Source: an uncultured Veillonella sp.
Lineage (GTDB): Bacteria; Bacillota; Negativicutes; Veillonellales; Veillonellaceae
Length of the DNA: 64,000 nucleotides
Direction of reading: 5' to 3'
Assembly: GCF_937981445.1 (NCBI RefSeq)
Contig: NZ_CALJON010000034.1
Coordinates: 4,254 to 68,253, forward strand
Within the stretch, counting starts at the first letter, position 1. Each line of letters opens with the position of its first letter. The notes beneath the pieces were generated by a model that saw nothing but the letters and a program-made list of their open reading frames with translations, was not told where the DNA came from and ran no database searches. Positions 42,322 through 50,928 of the stretch are shown in pieces. Made by a program: the position numbers and the translations under genes.

Positions 42322-43518
42322 ATGGACGTATTTTCTGTTACTCGCCTATGTGGGCTGGTAAAGCGTACATTAGAGCGAGAGTATTTATTAAAGAACTGCT
42401 ATGTAGGTGGCACCATATCGAATTTGAAACGTCATAGTACAGGGCATTATTATTTCTCTATTAAAGATGATGATGCCTCCATTGATGTGGCTTTATGGTC
42501 TAGTACAGCGCAAAAAAAAGGACTCGTAGGGGCTTTAGAAAATGGTCTATTTGTGACCATGCGTGCGTCTATTAATTTCTATGAAAAAACAGGCAGATTG
42601 AGCCTTATTTGTAATGATTTAGAAATAGGGCAAAAAAGCCCCTATCAATTAGCTTATGAAGCGTTAAAAAAAGAATTGACTGCCTTAGGGTATTTTGATG
42701 AAGGACATAAACAAGTACTACCAGAAATGCCCACTTGTATAGGTTTAGTTACGTCGGAGTCCGGTGCTGTATTACATGATATATTACATGTGGCGCAGCA
42801 GCGTAATCCATTTGTACAATTCAAATTATTTCCTGTTCCCGTGCAAGGTGAAAAAGCAGGCCCTATGATAGCAAAAGGTATTGCAAAAGCAGACGCTGAT
42901 AAAGCAGTAGAGCTTATTATTGTAGGTCGTGGGGGCGGCTCCATGGAAGATTTGTGGTGCTTTAATGATCGCAGTGTAGTAGAGGCTGTTTATCACTGCA
43001 AAACTCCCATTGTATCAGCTGTAGGTCATGAAACTGATTATACACTTTGTGATTTTGCTGCTGATGTACGTGGTGCTACGCCTAGTCATGCAGCGGAGTT
43101 AACCGTATTTCCAGTGGTCAATTTACTCCGCCGTTTAGAAGAAAAGCAGGAGTATTTACATCATGTCATGGCCCGTACGTTAGAGGTAAAAAAGCAAGAA
43201 TTGCAAGCTTTATTTAATCGCAAATTAGGTATACCAGCGTTAACCTTGATTCACAAAGAGCGCAGCAAAATCGATGAATTAAAACATAAATTAGAAAGCA
43301 ATGAAAAATCTCAAATACAGCGGAAAGAAAATAAATTAGCTTTGTTAGCGAAACAATTAGATTTATTAAATCCCTTACATCTACTAGTAAAAGGATATAG
43401 TAAGGTTGAAGTAAAAGGACAAAGTGTGCGCTCCGTAAAAGAGGTAAGTAAAGGTGACACTTTGTGCATTACCCTACAAGATGGACAGGTAGAAGCCACT
43501 GTTGAAGATATACATTAG
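42322..43518 (+). CDS. xseA: Exodeoxyribonuclease VII large subunit
   Basis: A 398-aa XseA. N-terminal OB fold (1-100, VGGTISNLKRHSTGHYYFSIKD), central catalytic domain with RGGGSMEDLWCFND and SAVGHETDYTLCDFAAD, and a coiled-coil C-terminal region (about 275-345) ending in GYSKVEVKGQSVRS. It degrades single-stranded DNA with XseB, the next gene. Confidence 0.96.
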   Translation: MDVFSVTRLCGLVKRTLEREYLLKNCYVGGTISNLKRHSTGHYYFSIKDDDASIDVALWSSTAQKKGLVGALENGLFVTMRASINFYEKTGRLSLICNDLEIGQKSPYQLAYEALKKELTALGYFDEGHKQVLPEMPTCIGLVTSESGAVLHDILHVAQQRNPFVQFKLFPVPVQGEKAGPMIAKGIAKADADKAVELIIVGRGGGSMEDLWCFNDRSVVEAVYHCKTPIVSAVGHETDYTLCDFAADVRGATPSHAAELTVFPVVNLLRRLEEKQEYLHHVMARTLEVKKQELQALFNRKLGIPALTLIHKERSKIDELKHKLESNEKSQIQRKENKLALLAKQLDLLNPLHLLVKGYSKVEVKGQSVRSVKEVSKGDTLCITLQDGQVEATVEDIH

Positions 43519-43535
43519 GAAATGGAGAACATATC

Positions 43536-43742
43536 ATGGCAAATACATTAAAGAATTACGAAAAGAAATACGCCGCACTAGAAGAAATTGTTAAAAATTT
43601 AGACGAGAATGAATTATCCATTAGCGATTTGTTAGGTCAATATAAAAAAGGCTTAACCTTAGTAAAAGAGTGTTCTGACATGTTACAAAGCGTTGAATCA
43701 GAAGTAAAACAAATTATTGATGAAGTGCGCATTGGTGAATAA
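43536..43742 (+). CDS. xseB: Exodeoxyribonuclease VII small subunit
   Basis: A 68-aa helical XseB (YEKKYAALEEIVKNLDENELSISDLLGQYKKGL). It packs on the XseA coiled coil. Normal length; 17 bp after xseA with a GGAG site. Confidence 0.95.
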   Translation: MANTLKNYEKKYAALEEIVKNLDENELSISDLLGQYKKGLTLVKECSDMLQSVESEVKQIIDEVRIGE

Positions 43743-43896
43743 CAGTATTCCTAGCTCACACTGGGGGCGCAAAATAGTAATTGCCTAATACATGGATGGC
43801 AGTAGTAATTAGCTAATATAGAAAATAATAATTGGCCAGTGAAATATACAAAGTTATGAATTTTGTATAAATTTTGTATATTATGAGTAAAATTTT

Positions 43897-43926
43897 TTGT
43901 ATAAACTGAATAAGGTAGTGTATAAT
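43897..43926 (+). promoter_or_regulatory. Promoter before the ispA leader
   Basis: TTGTAT (43897-43902), 18-bp spacer, TATAAT (43921-43926). The predicted start is near 43934, leaving a leader of about 170 nt. Confidence 0.65.
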
Positions 43927-43939
43927 AATTATATTAGTG

Positions 43940-44040
43940 TAGTCTTCTCTCAGGTCCATAAACGAGCTTATGGTAAGAAAATTTTAAAATAATTTTAGAC
44001 ATGTTGGCGGGGGAAAATAATCTCGCCTGGGCCTGATAGA
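43940..44040 (+). ncRNA. Candidate structured RNA / leader upstream of ispA
   Basis: The closing helix TCAGGTCC (43950-43957) pairs with GGGCCTGA (44029-44036). Within it are a 6-bp hairpin CCATAA/TTATGG (43956-43961, 43968-43973), an AT-rich hairpin (around 43980-43996) and GGCGGG/CTCGCC (44006-44011, 44022-44027). No terminator and no known riboswitch core were recognised. The rest of the 43743-44103 gap is AT-rich with no ORF. Confidence 0.5.
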
Positions 44041-44103
44041 TTATACAATTTAAATTTTGTGTTTATGTTTATATATGCGTATATTCGTGCATAGGAGTAT
44101 ATT

Positions 44104-44982
44104 ATGTTAAAGGCCTATTTAAAGGATGGTAAAGCTTGGACAGAACGTTTTTTAGCAACTGCTTTAACAAGTCCATGTGAAGAATACAATGGACTTTACG
44201 AGTCTATGAAGTACAGCCTAATGATGGGGGGCAAACGAATCCGTCCTATATTAACAAAGGCTGTTATGGAATCGCTGGGCGTTGATCCTGAACCATATAA
44301 GGAAATTGTGTGTGCCATTGAGCTCATTCATACCTATTCCTTAATTCATGATGATTTGCCAGCTATGGACAATGACGATTATCGTCGCGGTAATTTGACT
44401 AATCATAAAGTCTATGGCGATGGCATGGCTATTTTGGCCGGCGATGGTTTAAATACCTTTGCCTTTGAACTAATGGGACAAAATACAGTAGCTACAGCAG
44501 AACAAAAAAATGCAGCCATTGTAGCATTGGCTAAAGCCGCTGGTCCTAGTGGCATGGTTGGGGGACAGGCTTTTGACTTATCCTCTGAAGGTCATAATTT
44601 AAGCTTAAAAGAGCTTCAAGTGTTGCATAAAGGTAAGACTGGTGCCTTATTCTTAGGAGCTATTGAAATTGGTCTTATCCTAGCTAATGCAGCCCCTCAT
44701 ATTTGTGAGAAGTATAGAGCATATGGTGATCAATTAGGTCTTTTATTCCAAATTACTGACGATATATTAGATGTAACAGGTACTATTGAAGATTTAGGTA
44801 AAATGCCTGGTAGCGATGAAAAAATGCACAAAGCTACCTATGTGTCCATCTTAGGTGAAGCAGAAGCGCGGAAAAAAGCCGAAGAAGTAGGTCAATTAGC
44901 GAAGGCTGCATTAAGCGATATTGATGGAGATATAAGCATTTTAACAGGTCTTGTTGATTACTTGTTGCACCGCACAAATTAA
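44104..44982 (+). CDS. ispA: Short-chain polyprenyl (farnesyl/geranylgeranyl) diphosphate synthase
   Basis: A 292-aa trans-prenyltransferase. First Asp-rich motif LIHDDLPAMDNDD, second FQITDDILDVTGT, and GGKRIRP at the IPP site. It makes C15 (or C20) diphosphate for undecaprenyl and quinone precursors. Bulky residues before the first motif fit farnesyl length, but chain length is not certain. It has its own promoter and a long leader. Confidence 0.92.
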   Translation: MLKAYLKDGKAWTERFLATALTSPCEEYNGLYESMKYSLMMGGKRIRPILTKAVMESLGVDPEPYKEIVCAIELIHTYSLIHDDLPAMDNDDYRRGNLTNHKVYGDGMAILAGDGLNTFAFELMGQNTVATAEQKNAAIVALAKAAGPSGMVGGQAFDLSSEGHNLSLKELQVLHKGKTGALFLGAIEIGLILANAAPHICEKYRAYGDQLGLLFQITDDILDVTGTIEDLGKMPGSDEKMHKATYVSILGEAEARKKAEEVGQLAKAALSDIDGDISILTGLVDYLLHRTN

Positions 44983-45003
44983 TAATGAGGTGTCTGGATT
45001 AAT

Positions 45004-45471
45004 ATGAATTTTTTGAATGAAATTTTTAGTAATTATATAGCACAGGCTGCGTTGTGGGGGTGGTTTATAGCTCAGGCAATTAAGTTTGTTATTGTATTAT
45101 TACAAGCAAAGCGTTTTCAATGGGAACGCTTAGTTGGATCAGGTGGATTTCCAAGCTCTCATACGTCTTTAGTTATCGCTTTAACCACTGCATTAGGGTA
45201 CAAGCATGGATTGGGCTCTGACTTATTTGTCATAGCTTTAGTATTTTCCCTTATTGTTATGTATGATGCGTCAGGCGTTCGCCGTGAAGCGGGGCGACAG
45301 GCGCAGATACTAAATCAATTACTAACACATTTTAAAAGCCGCGATATTCCCGTGTATATGGAAAGTGGACGCATGCTTAAGGAACTCTTAGGACATACGC
45401 CATTTGAAGTATTTGGGGGCGCTATTTTAGGCTACATAGTGGCGTCTGTAATGTATTACAATTTTATTTAA
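45004..45471 (+). CDS. Divergent PAP2-family membrane protein (YuiD/DUF212)
   Basis: A 155-aa protein with about four hydrophobic helices. The motifs GSGGFPSSHTSLV and DASGVRREAGRQAQ recall the acid phosphatase/PAP2 signature. The substrate is probably a lipid phosphate. It sits between ispA and the tlyA-type gene, so undecaprenyl or prenyl phosphate is a reasonable guess (inference). Confidence 0.8.
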   Translation: MNFLNEIFSNYIAQAALWGWFIAQAIKFVIVLLQAKRFQWERLVGSGGFPSSHTSLVIALTTALGYKHGLGSDLFVIALVFSLIVMYDASGVRREAGRQAQILNQLLTHFKSRDIPVYMESGRMLKELLGHTPFEVFGGAILGYIVASVMYYNFI

Positions 45472-45486
45472 ATTAAAGGATTTTAT

Positions 45487-46290
45487 ATGAGTACTAAAGA
45501 ACGATTAGATGTGTTGCTGGTAAATCGTGGACTCTTTGAAAGTCGTGAAAAGGCCAAGTTAGCCATTATGGCAGGGCAGATTTTCATGGGCACGGTTTGC
45601 GTAGACAAGGCCGGTACTAAAATCCCTGTAGATGCGGAGTTATCGGTAAAAGGGCAGCAACTTAAATATGTAAGCCGTGGCGGCTTAAAGCTTGAAAAGG
45701 CCATTGAGTTATACCATATAGATTTAACTGACGCTGTTATGATCGATATTGGTGCCTCAACAGGAGGCTTTACAGATTGTGCACTGCAAAATGGGGCTCA
45801 AAAAGTATTTGCCATCGATGTGGGCTATAATCAATTAGCTTGGTCCTTGCGGCAAGATGAACGAGTTATTAATATGGAAAAACAAAATATCCGCTCCGTG
45901 ACACCTGAACAATTAGGTGAACTTGCTGATTTTATTTCCATTGATGTAGCTTTTATATCCTTAGATAAAGTACTGCCTGTGGCGGTAAATCTATTAAAAG
46001 ATAGTGGTTCCTTAGTAGCTCTGATTAAACCGCAATTTGAAGCAGGGCGAGAAAAGGTTGGTAAAGGTGGTATCGTACGAGAGCCAGCCATTCATGAGGA
46101 AGTATTAGACCGTATATTGCACATGGCATTAGATTGTGGATTTTATCTACATGGTCTCACATTTTCCCCTATCAAAGGAACTGAGGGCAATATAGAATTT
46201 TTAGGTTATTTCAAGAAAGTTGATGAAGGGGCTATTGCAGTTACAGACGACCTAATCCATGAAACTGTGAAAGCAGCCCATCAACTGTAG
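45487..46290 (+). CDS. TlyA-family rRNA 2'-O-methyltransferase / hemolysin-like
   Basis: A 267-aa protein. S4 domain at 1-65 (RLDVLLVNRGLFESREKAK), then a FtsJ-type SAM domain with IDIGASTGGFTDCALQ and ALIKPQFEAGR. In mycobacteria TlyA methylates 16S and 23S rRNA. Placement between ispA and nadK-argR-recN is conserved in Firmicutes (yqxC). Confidence 0.92.
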   Translation: MSTKERLDVLLVNRGLFESREKAKLAIMAGQIFMGTVCVDKAGTKIPVDAELSVKGQQLKYVSRGGLKLEKAIELYHIDLTDAVMIDIGASTGGFTDCALQNGAQKVFAIDVGYNQLAWSLRQDERVINMEKQNIRSVTPEQLGELADFISIDVAFISLDKVLPVAVNLLKDSGSLVALIKPQFEAGREKVGKGGIVREPAIHEEVLDRILHMALDCGFYLHGLTFSPIKGTEGNIEFLGYFKKVDEGAIAVTDDLIHETVKAAHQL

Positions 46291-46306
46291 GAGTGTAGGA
46301 GTTGCT

Positions 46307-47188
46307 ATGCGTATAGGTTTTATTCCTAATATGGGAAAAGAAAACATAATCGAAGTATTGAAGAAGGCTCATGATTTATGCATTGCTAAAGGGCTTGAAG
46401 TGTGGTTGCCTGAAGATCTTGAAGAATTTGACCTTCCAAAGATTTTAGGTGTACCTAAGGAACGGGTGTTACCACGTCCTGAAATTTTCAAACATTTAGA
46501 TATTGCCTTTAGCTTTGGTGGCGATGGCACTATAATTCACTTAGCACGTCAAATTTATATGCATGATGTGCCTATTTGCGGGATTAATTTAGGTGAGCTA
46601 GGCTTTTTAAATCAGATTGAATTAGCGGAGATGGAAAAACGCATCAATAAGATTGCTTGTGGTGATTATCGCGTAGAAAATCGCATTCATTTGGCAGCGG
46701 AAATTCGCCGTCCCGATGGGGTTGAAAAATTAACACCTATTATTAATGAAGTGGTTGTATGTTGTGCAGAACCTGCTAAGATGGCGCGCATTAATCTGGC
46801 CATTAATGAAGGCTATACTCAGATGTATCCAGCGGATGGCTTGATTGTATCTTGCTCTACTGGTTCTACAGGGTATAATTTATCTGCCGGTGGTCCTATT
46901 ATGGCACCTGATAATCACTCCATAATTGTTACCCCTATAGCACCTCATTTATTACAAAGTGTATCCTTAGTACTCAAAGAAAGTGCACGCATCGATTTAA
47001 CGATGCCTGAACGTCAAAAGGGGCTACATATTTGTATTGATGGTACTTTTGATTATGACTTTACTAATAAGGACACTTTGCATATTGAAGCAAGTTCCTT
47101 ATACAGTCGCTATGTGCGGTTCTATGATCAGAAGTTCTTTGCAACTTTGTTTAAAAAATTATCGGCTAGAAGAGAAGAGTTACTATGA
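46307..47188 (+). CDS. nadK: NAD kinase
   Basis: A 293-aa NadK making NADP+. Motifs FSFGGDGTIIHLAR (GGDGT), GINLGELGFL, NEVVV and the DGLIVSCSTGSTGYNLSAGGP loop. The stop overlaps the next start (ATGA). Normal length. Confidence 0.95.
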   Translation: MRIGFIPNMGKENIIEVLKKAHDLCIAKGLEVWLPEDLEEFDLPKILGVPKERVLPRPEIFKHLDIAFSFGGDGTIIHLARQIYMHDVPICGINLGELGFLNQIELAEMEKRINKIACGDYRVENRIHLAAEIRRPDGVEKLTPIINEVVVCCAEPAKMARINLAINEGYTQMYPADGLIVSCSTGSTGYNLSAGGPIMAPDNHSIIVTPIAPHLLQSVSLVLKESARIDLTMPERQKGLHICIDGTFDYDFTNKDTLHIEASSLYSRYVRFYDQKFFATLFKKLSARREELL

Positions 47189-47760
47189 TTAATTTTAATC
47201 ATGCAGTGAAACTACAGCATACCTTTTGGCAGGATTCTTTGGAGCAGGCGAAAGTTATAGTAGATGCGACCTTAGGCAATGGGCAAGATTTTCTATACTT
47301 AGCAGCTCATGCTTCGCCTGGTGCCGAATTATGGGGCATTGATATTCAGCCTTTAGCACTTGAAAAAAGCAAGGAGCTTTTAACCTCAAAATTAGAGCAT
47401 AACCATGCAGCTTATCACTTTATTTTAGGCTCGCATGAACAGGTTATAGAAGATACAGCATTTTCAGGGCGCATTGATTTGCTGGTCTTTAATCTTGGGT
47501 ATTTGCCTGGTGGCAATCATGATTTGATGACACATAGCGATACTACGATTAAAGCGCTCAAAGCAGGCCTTACAAAATTGAATCAAAGTGGTTTAATTAC
47601 TATTGTTGCCTATCCAGGTACTGACATGGGTAAAGGGGAAAGCGAAAGGGTGTTAGAATTTATAAAGACTCTGCCGCAGCGCCAATATGATGTGTCTACT
47701 TGGGCGCCAGTCAATCAAGTAAATAATCCACCTATTTTATATATTATTAAAGGACGGTGA
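47185..47760 (+). CDS. Class I SAM methyltransferase, YtqB/MnmM-like
   Basis: A 191-aa protein with DATLGNGQDFLYLA as SAM loop and FNLGYLPGGNHDLMT as catalytic motif. It matches the YtqB family, shown in Bacillus to methylate the wobble uridine of some tRNAs (MnmM). Overlaps nadK by 4 bp and is 3 bp from argR. Confidence 0.85.
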   Translation: MINFNHAVKLQHTFWQDSLEQAKVIVDATLGNGQDFLYLAAHASPGAELWGIDIQPLALEKSKELLTSKLEHNHAAYHFILGSHEQVIEDTAFSGRIDLLVFNLGYLPGGNHDLMTHSDTTIKALKAGLTKLNQSGLITIVAYPGTDMGKGESERVLEFIKTLPQRQYDVSTWAPVNQVNNPPILYIIKGR

Positions 47761-47763
47761 CAT

Positions 47764-48219
47764 ATGAAACGGTATAGATATAACATCATTAAAGAAATAG
47801 TACAATCTCGTTCCATTGAAACTCAGGAAGAATTAGCTCAAGCATTAGCGGAGCGCGGTATTGAGGTCACTCAGGCCACTGTATCACGTGATATCAAGGA
47901 GCTTATGCTCATTAAAATTCCTACCGGTGATGGTCATTATCGCTATGCCTTATCTCCAGAAGAGAATGTGCTTTTATCTAGTAATCGCATTCATCGTTTA
48001 TTCCAGGATTCCATTACGCGCGTTGATTTTAGTATTAATCAAATTGTGCTTCACACCTTACCAGGGTCTGCGCAGGCCGTGGCATTTGCTATTGACCATG
48101 CGAAGTGGAATGAAATTATTGGTACTATTGCAGGGGACGATACAATATTACTTATTGCGCGTTCCATTGAAGAAGTTCAACCTGTATTAAAACGAATTTC
48201 TGATTTAATGAAGGGATAA
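47764..48219 (+). CDS. argR: Arginine repressor
   Basis: A 151-aa ArgR. Winged HTH (EELAQALAERGIEVTQATVSRDIKEL, 21-46) and a C-terminal hexamer/arginine domain with LPGSAQAVAFAIDHA and GTIAGDDTILLIAR. It represses arginine synthesis genes elsewhere. Located upstream of recN as in many Firmicutes. Confidence 0.95.
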   Translation: MKRYRYNIIKEIVQSRSIETQEELAQALAERGIEVTQATVSRDIKELMLIKIPTGDGHYRYALSPEENVLLSSNRIHRLFQDSITRVDFSINQIVLHTLPGSAQAVAFAIDHAKWNEIIGTIAGDDTILLIARSIEEVQPVLKRISDLMKG

Positions 48220-48225
48220 TTTCAT

Positions 48226-49896
48226 ATGTTACTACAGATGGGGATTCGCAATTTTGCCCTCATTGAACAGATGAATTTAACATTTTCTAAGGGCATTACT
48301 ATTTTTACTGGTGAAACTGGGGCCGGTAAATCCATTCTCATGGATGCGCTTAGCATCCTCTTAGGTGAGCGGGCGAGTAATGAATTTATTAGACATGAAA
48401 AAGACTCCTTTGTCATTGAAGGAGTCTTTGACATTGCTGATAATTCATCATTATTAACTCTATTAGAAGCTAAGAATATAGTAGTAGAAGACGATGGCGT
48501 CTTAATTTTATCGCGCTCTTTTAATCGCCAGGGTAAGTCTAATATTCTCGTAAATGATCAGCCCATACCATTAAAAGCATTACGGGAAATAGGTTTATAC
48601 TTGGCTGATATTCATGGACAATACAATAATCAAATGCTCCTCAATGGGGAGACGCACCATCGCTATTTAGATGAATATTCAGAGGAAAGTAAAGCAGTTT
48701 ACGCAAACTATGCTAATGCGTTTAAAGCCTATGAATCGGCCAAAAAAGCCTATGAAAATTTAGAGACCATGGCTGCTGAACGAGCTCGTGAAATGGATAT
48801 GTTGCGCTTTCAAATTGATGAAATTGAAGAGGCTCAATTGCAACCAGGTGAAGATGTTGCTTTAAGTGCTGAATTAAAACGCTTAGATAGTTTTGAGCAA
48901 TTAGACAAAGTATTAGGTGCCTGTTATACGGCATTTTACAGCGATCGACATGCCATATTAGATGCCGTTAATTCTGTTAAGTCAGAAGTGCTTGATTTAG
49001 TCTCCATTGATGAAGGCCTTAAAGATACGTCTGAACTGTTAAATTCGGCATATTTTCAATTAGAAGAAGTGGCTCAAGCCCTTGATCGATATCGCGATAC
49101 CATTTCCTATGATGAGGAGCGCTATGCCTACTGTCAGGAACGGGATTCTTTGCTATATGGCTTAAAACGAAAATATGGAGAAACTATAGAGGCTGTTTTA
49201 GATTTTGAAGAACAGGCTCAAAAGCGCTTAGAAGAACTAGAAGCTCAAAGCTTTGCGCGGGACGAATTGGCTCAGGCTGTAGAGGAGAATAAAGTAAAGG
49301 CAGAACGTGCACTACTGACCTTACGTGATTTGCGGAAAACGAATGGAATGCGCATTGCTAACGAATTGCAAGCTCAATTAGTAGACTTAGGCATGCCTAA
49401 TGCACAGATTCTTTTTGACATTGAAGACAGTGATGAATTAAATCGCCTAGGGGCTAAGCGCATTGAATTGCTCTTTAGTGCCAACAAAGGGGAAGGCTTA
49501 TTACCTCTGCATAAGGTTGCTTCTGGGGGCGAAATTTCGCGTATTGCCTTGGCTTTTAAAACAGTCTTTAATGATCAATCTTTGAAGACTTTAGTATTTG
49601 ATGAAATTGATGTCGGTATAAGTGGTGATATTGCATTGCGTGTGGCAAGCAAAATTTTACAAATAAGTAAGAATAATCAAGTTTTTTGTATTACTCATTT
49701 ACCACAGACGGCTAGTATTGCGGATGACCATTATCACCTATATAAGCATGAAGTGGACGGGCGCACTGTTTCTCAGATTAGAGGATTTACACCTCACGAC
49801 CATGAAGAGCAGATTGCGCGCATGATGTCGGGACAAAACTTCTCTCATACCGCTTTAGAAACGGCCCGTGAAATGATTGCTCATTTCAAAAAATAA
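48226..49896 (+). CDS. recN: DNA repair protein RecN
   Basis: A 556-aa SMC-like ATPase. Walker A FTGETGAGKSILMDAL (about 28-43), long coiled coils (about 150-350), signature LHKVASGGEISRIAL and Walker B VFDEIDVGISG. It acts in double-strand break repair. No clear LexA box was seen just upstream, unlike some species. Followed by the dapB promoter. Confidence 0.96.
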   Translation: MLLQMGIRNFALIEQMNLTFSKGITIFTGETGAGKSILMDALSILLGERASNEFIRHEKDSFVIEGVFDIADNSSLLTLLEAKNIVVEDDGVLILSRSFNRQGKSNILVNDQPIPLKALREIGLYLADIHGQYNNQMLLNGETHHRYLDEYSEESKAVYANYANAFKAYESAKKAYENLETMAAERAREMDMLRFQIDEIEEAQLQPGEDVALSAELKRLDSFEQLDKVLGACYTAFYSDRHAILDAVNSVKSEVLDLVSIDEGLKDTSELLNSAYFQLEEVAQALDRYRDTISYDEERYAYCQERDSLLYGLKRKYGETIEAVLDFEEQAQKRLEELEAQSFARDELAQAVEENKVKAERALLTLRDLRKTNGMRIANELQAQLVDLGMPNAQILFDIEDSDELNRLGAKRIELLFSANKGEGLLPLHKVASGGEISRIALAFKTVFNDQSLKTLVFDEIDVGISGDIALRVASKILQISKNNQVFCITHLPQTASIADDHYHLYKHEVDGRTVSQIRGFTPHDHEEQIARMMSGQNFSHTALETAREMIAHFKK

Positions 49897-49906
49897 ACAA
49901 AAGTGT

Positions 49907-49935
49907 TTGACGGTAGGACAAAATAATATTATACT
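49907..49935 (+). promoter_or_regulatory. Strong sigma-A promoter of dapB-asd-dapA
   Basis: TTGACG (49907-49912), 17-bp spacer, TATACT (49930-49935). Predicted start near 49943, leaving a 160-nt leader. Confidence 0.8.
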
Positions 49936-50033
49936 ATTAATAATCGTTTAAAATATACTTTTGTTCACAAATAAATAGAAGTATTATGTAATTTATTATT
50001 AACTATCTTGCTCTTATAGTGGATATAAGAAGG

Positions 50034-50087
50034 GTGGTTTAGGTTGTAAAACCGAGATCAGTGGTAGCTAATCCACTGGTCTTTTTT
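50034..50087 (+). terminator. Leader terminator upstream of dapB, candidate attenuator
   Basis: A first hairpin (GGTTT 50036-50040 with AAACC 50049-50053) abuts a 9-bp stem (50056-50064 with 50073-50081) followed by six Ts. The stem lies 17 nt before the dapB start, inside the operon leader. The leader is too short for a standard lysine riboswitch. Confidence 0.75.
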
Positions 50088-50103
50088 CTTAGGAGGGATA
50101 CGG

Positions 50104-50901
50104 ATGACAACAGTAATGGTTTGTGGCACAACAGGTAAAATGGGACGAGAAGTTGTGAAGGCTGTCACTAAAGACCCAGAACTGACCTTAATTGGTGGCA
50201 TTGATCCTAGTGCAGCAGGTGAAGATTTAGGTCTTGCAGCAGGCATAGACAAGCTAGGTATACAAATTGATGCCTCTTTAACTGACGCCCTCACTAAGCG
50301 AAAGCCAGACGTAATAGTGGATTTTACAACACCAGCCATTATCTTTGAAAATGCTAAAACTGTACTCGAAGCCGGTGTTCATATGGTAATTGGTACTACA
50401 GGCCTTACTGCAGAGCAACGAGCTGAATTGGCTACTATTTGTGAACGCACAGGGGCTAATTGCTTAGTAGCTCCTAATTTTTCACTAGGTGCCGTTATGC
50501 TCATGAAAACAGCAGCTGAATTAGCGCCCTATTTCCCAGATGTGGAAATTATTGAACTCCATCATAATCATAAATATGATGCCCCATCTGGTACGGCAGT
50601 GTTAACGGCTAAATTGATCAACGAAGCTAAAGAAGCAGCTCAAGTTAAAGCTTCAGAAGATAAGACTCGTGAAAGCTTACCAGGGGCTCGCGGCGCTAAG
50701 GTAGATGATGTTACTATTCACAGCGTACGCCTTCCAGGCTATGTAGCACATCAGGAAGTACTATTTGGTGGCTATGATGAAACATTGACCTTGCGTCATG
50801 ATTCCTTGAGTCGTTTATCCTTTATGCCAGGTGTTGTATTGGCATGTAAAAAGATTAAAGAGAAAAAAGGTCTCGTATACGGACTGGAACATTATTTATA
50901 A
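50104..50901 (+). CDS. dapB: 4-hydroxy-tetrahydrodipicolinate reductase
   Basis: A 265-aa DapB. NAD(P) loop VCGTTGKMGREVV (5-17), VDFTTP, GTTGLT, the catalytic ELHHNHKYDAPSGTA with His/Lys, and FGG. First gene of a dapB-asd-dapA unit making lysine and meso-diaminopimelate for peptidoglycan. RBS AGGAGGG. Confidence 0.96.
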   Translation: MTTVMVCGTTGKMGREVVKAVTKDPELTLIGGIDPSAAGEDLGLAAGIDKLGIQIDASLTDALTKRKPDVIVDFTTPAIIFENAKTVLEAGVHMVIGTTGLTAEQRAELATICERTGANCLVAPNFSLGAVMLMKTAAELAPYFPDVEIIELHHNHKYDAPSGTAVLTAKLINEAKEAAQVKASEDKTRESLPGARGAKVDDVTIHSVRLPGYVAHQEVLFGGYDETLTLRHDSLSRLSFMPGVVLACKKIKEKKGLVYGLEHYL

Positions 50902-50928
50902 AACTAAAATAGAGCGGGAGAGATACAC

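Noticed and set aside
47861..48190. 109-aa ORF inside argR
   Set aside because: Alternative frame of a clear ArgR gene, with no RBS.
50032..50056. T-box core in the dapB leader
   Set aside because: AGGGTGG and ACCGAG are separated by 13 nt and no stem I or specifier loop was found; kept only as a remark.
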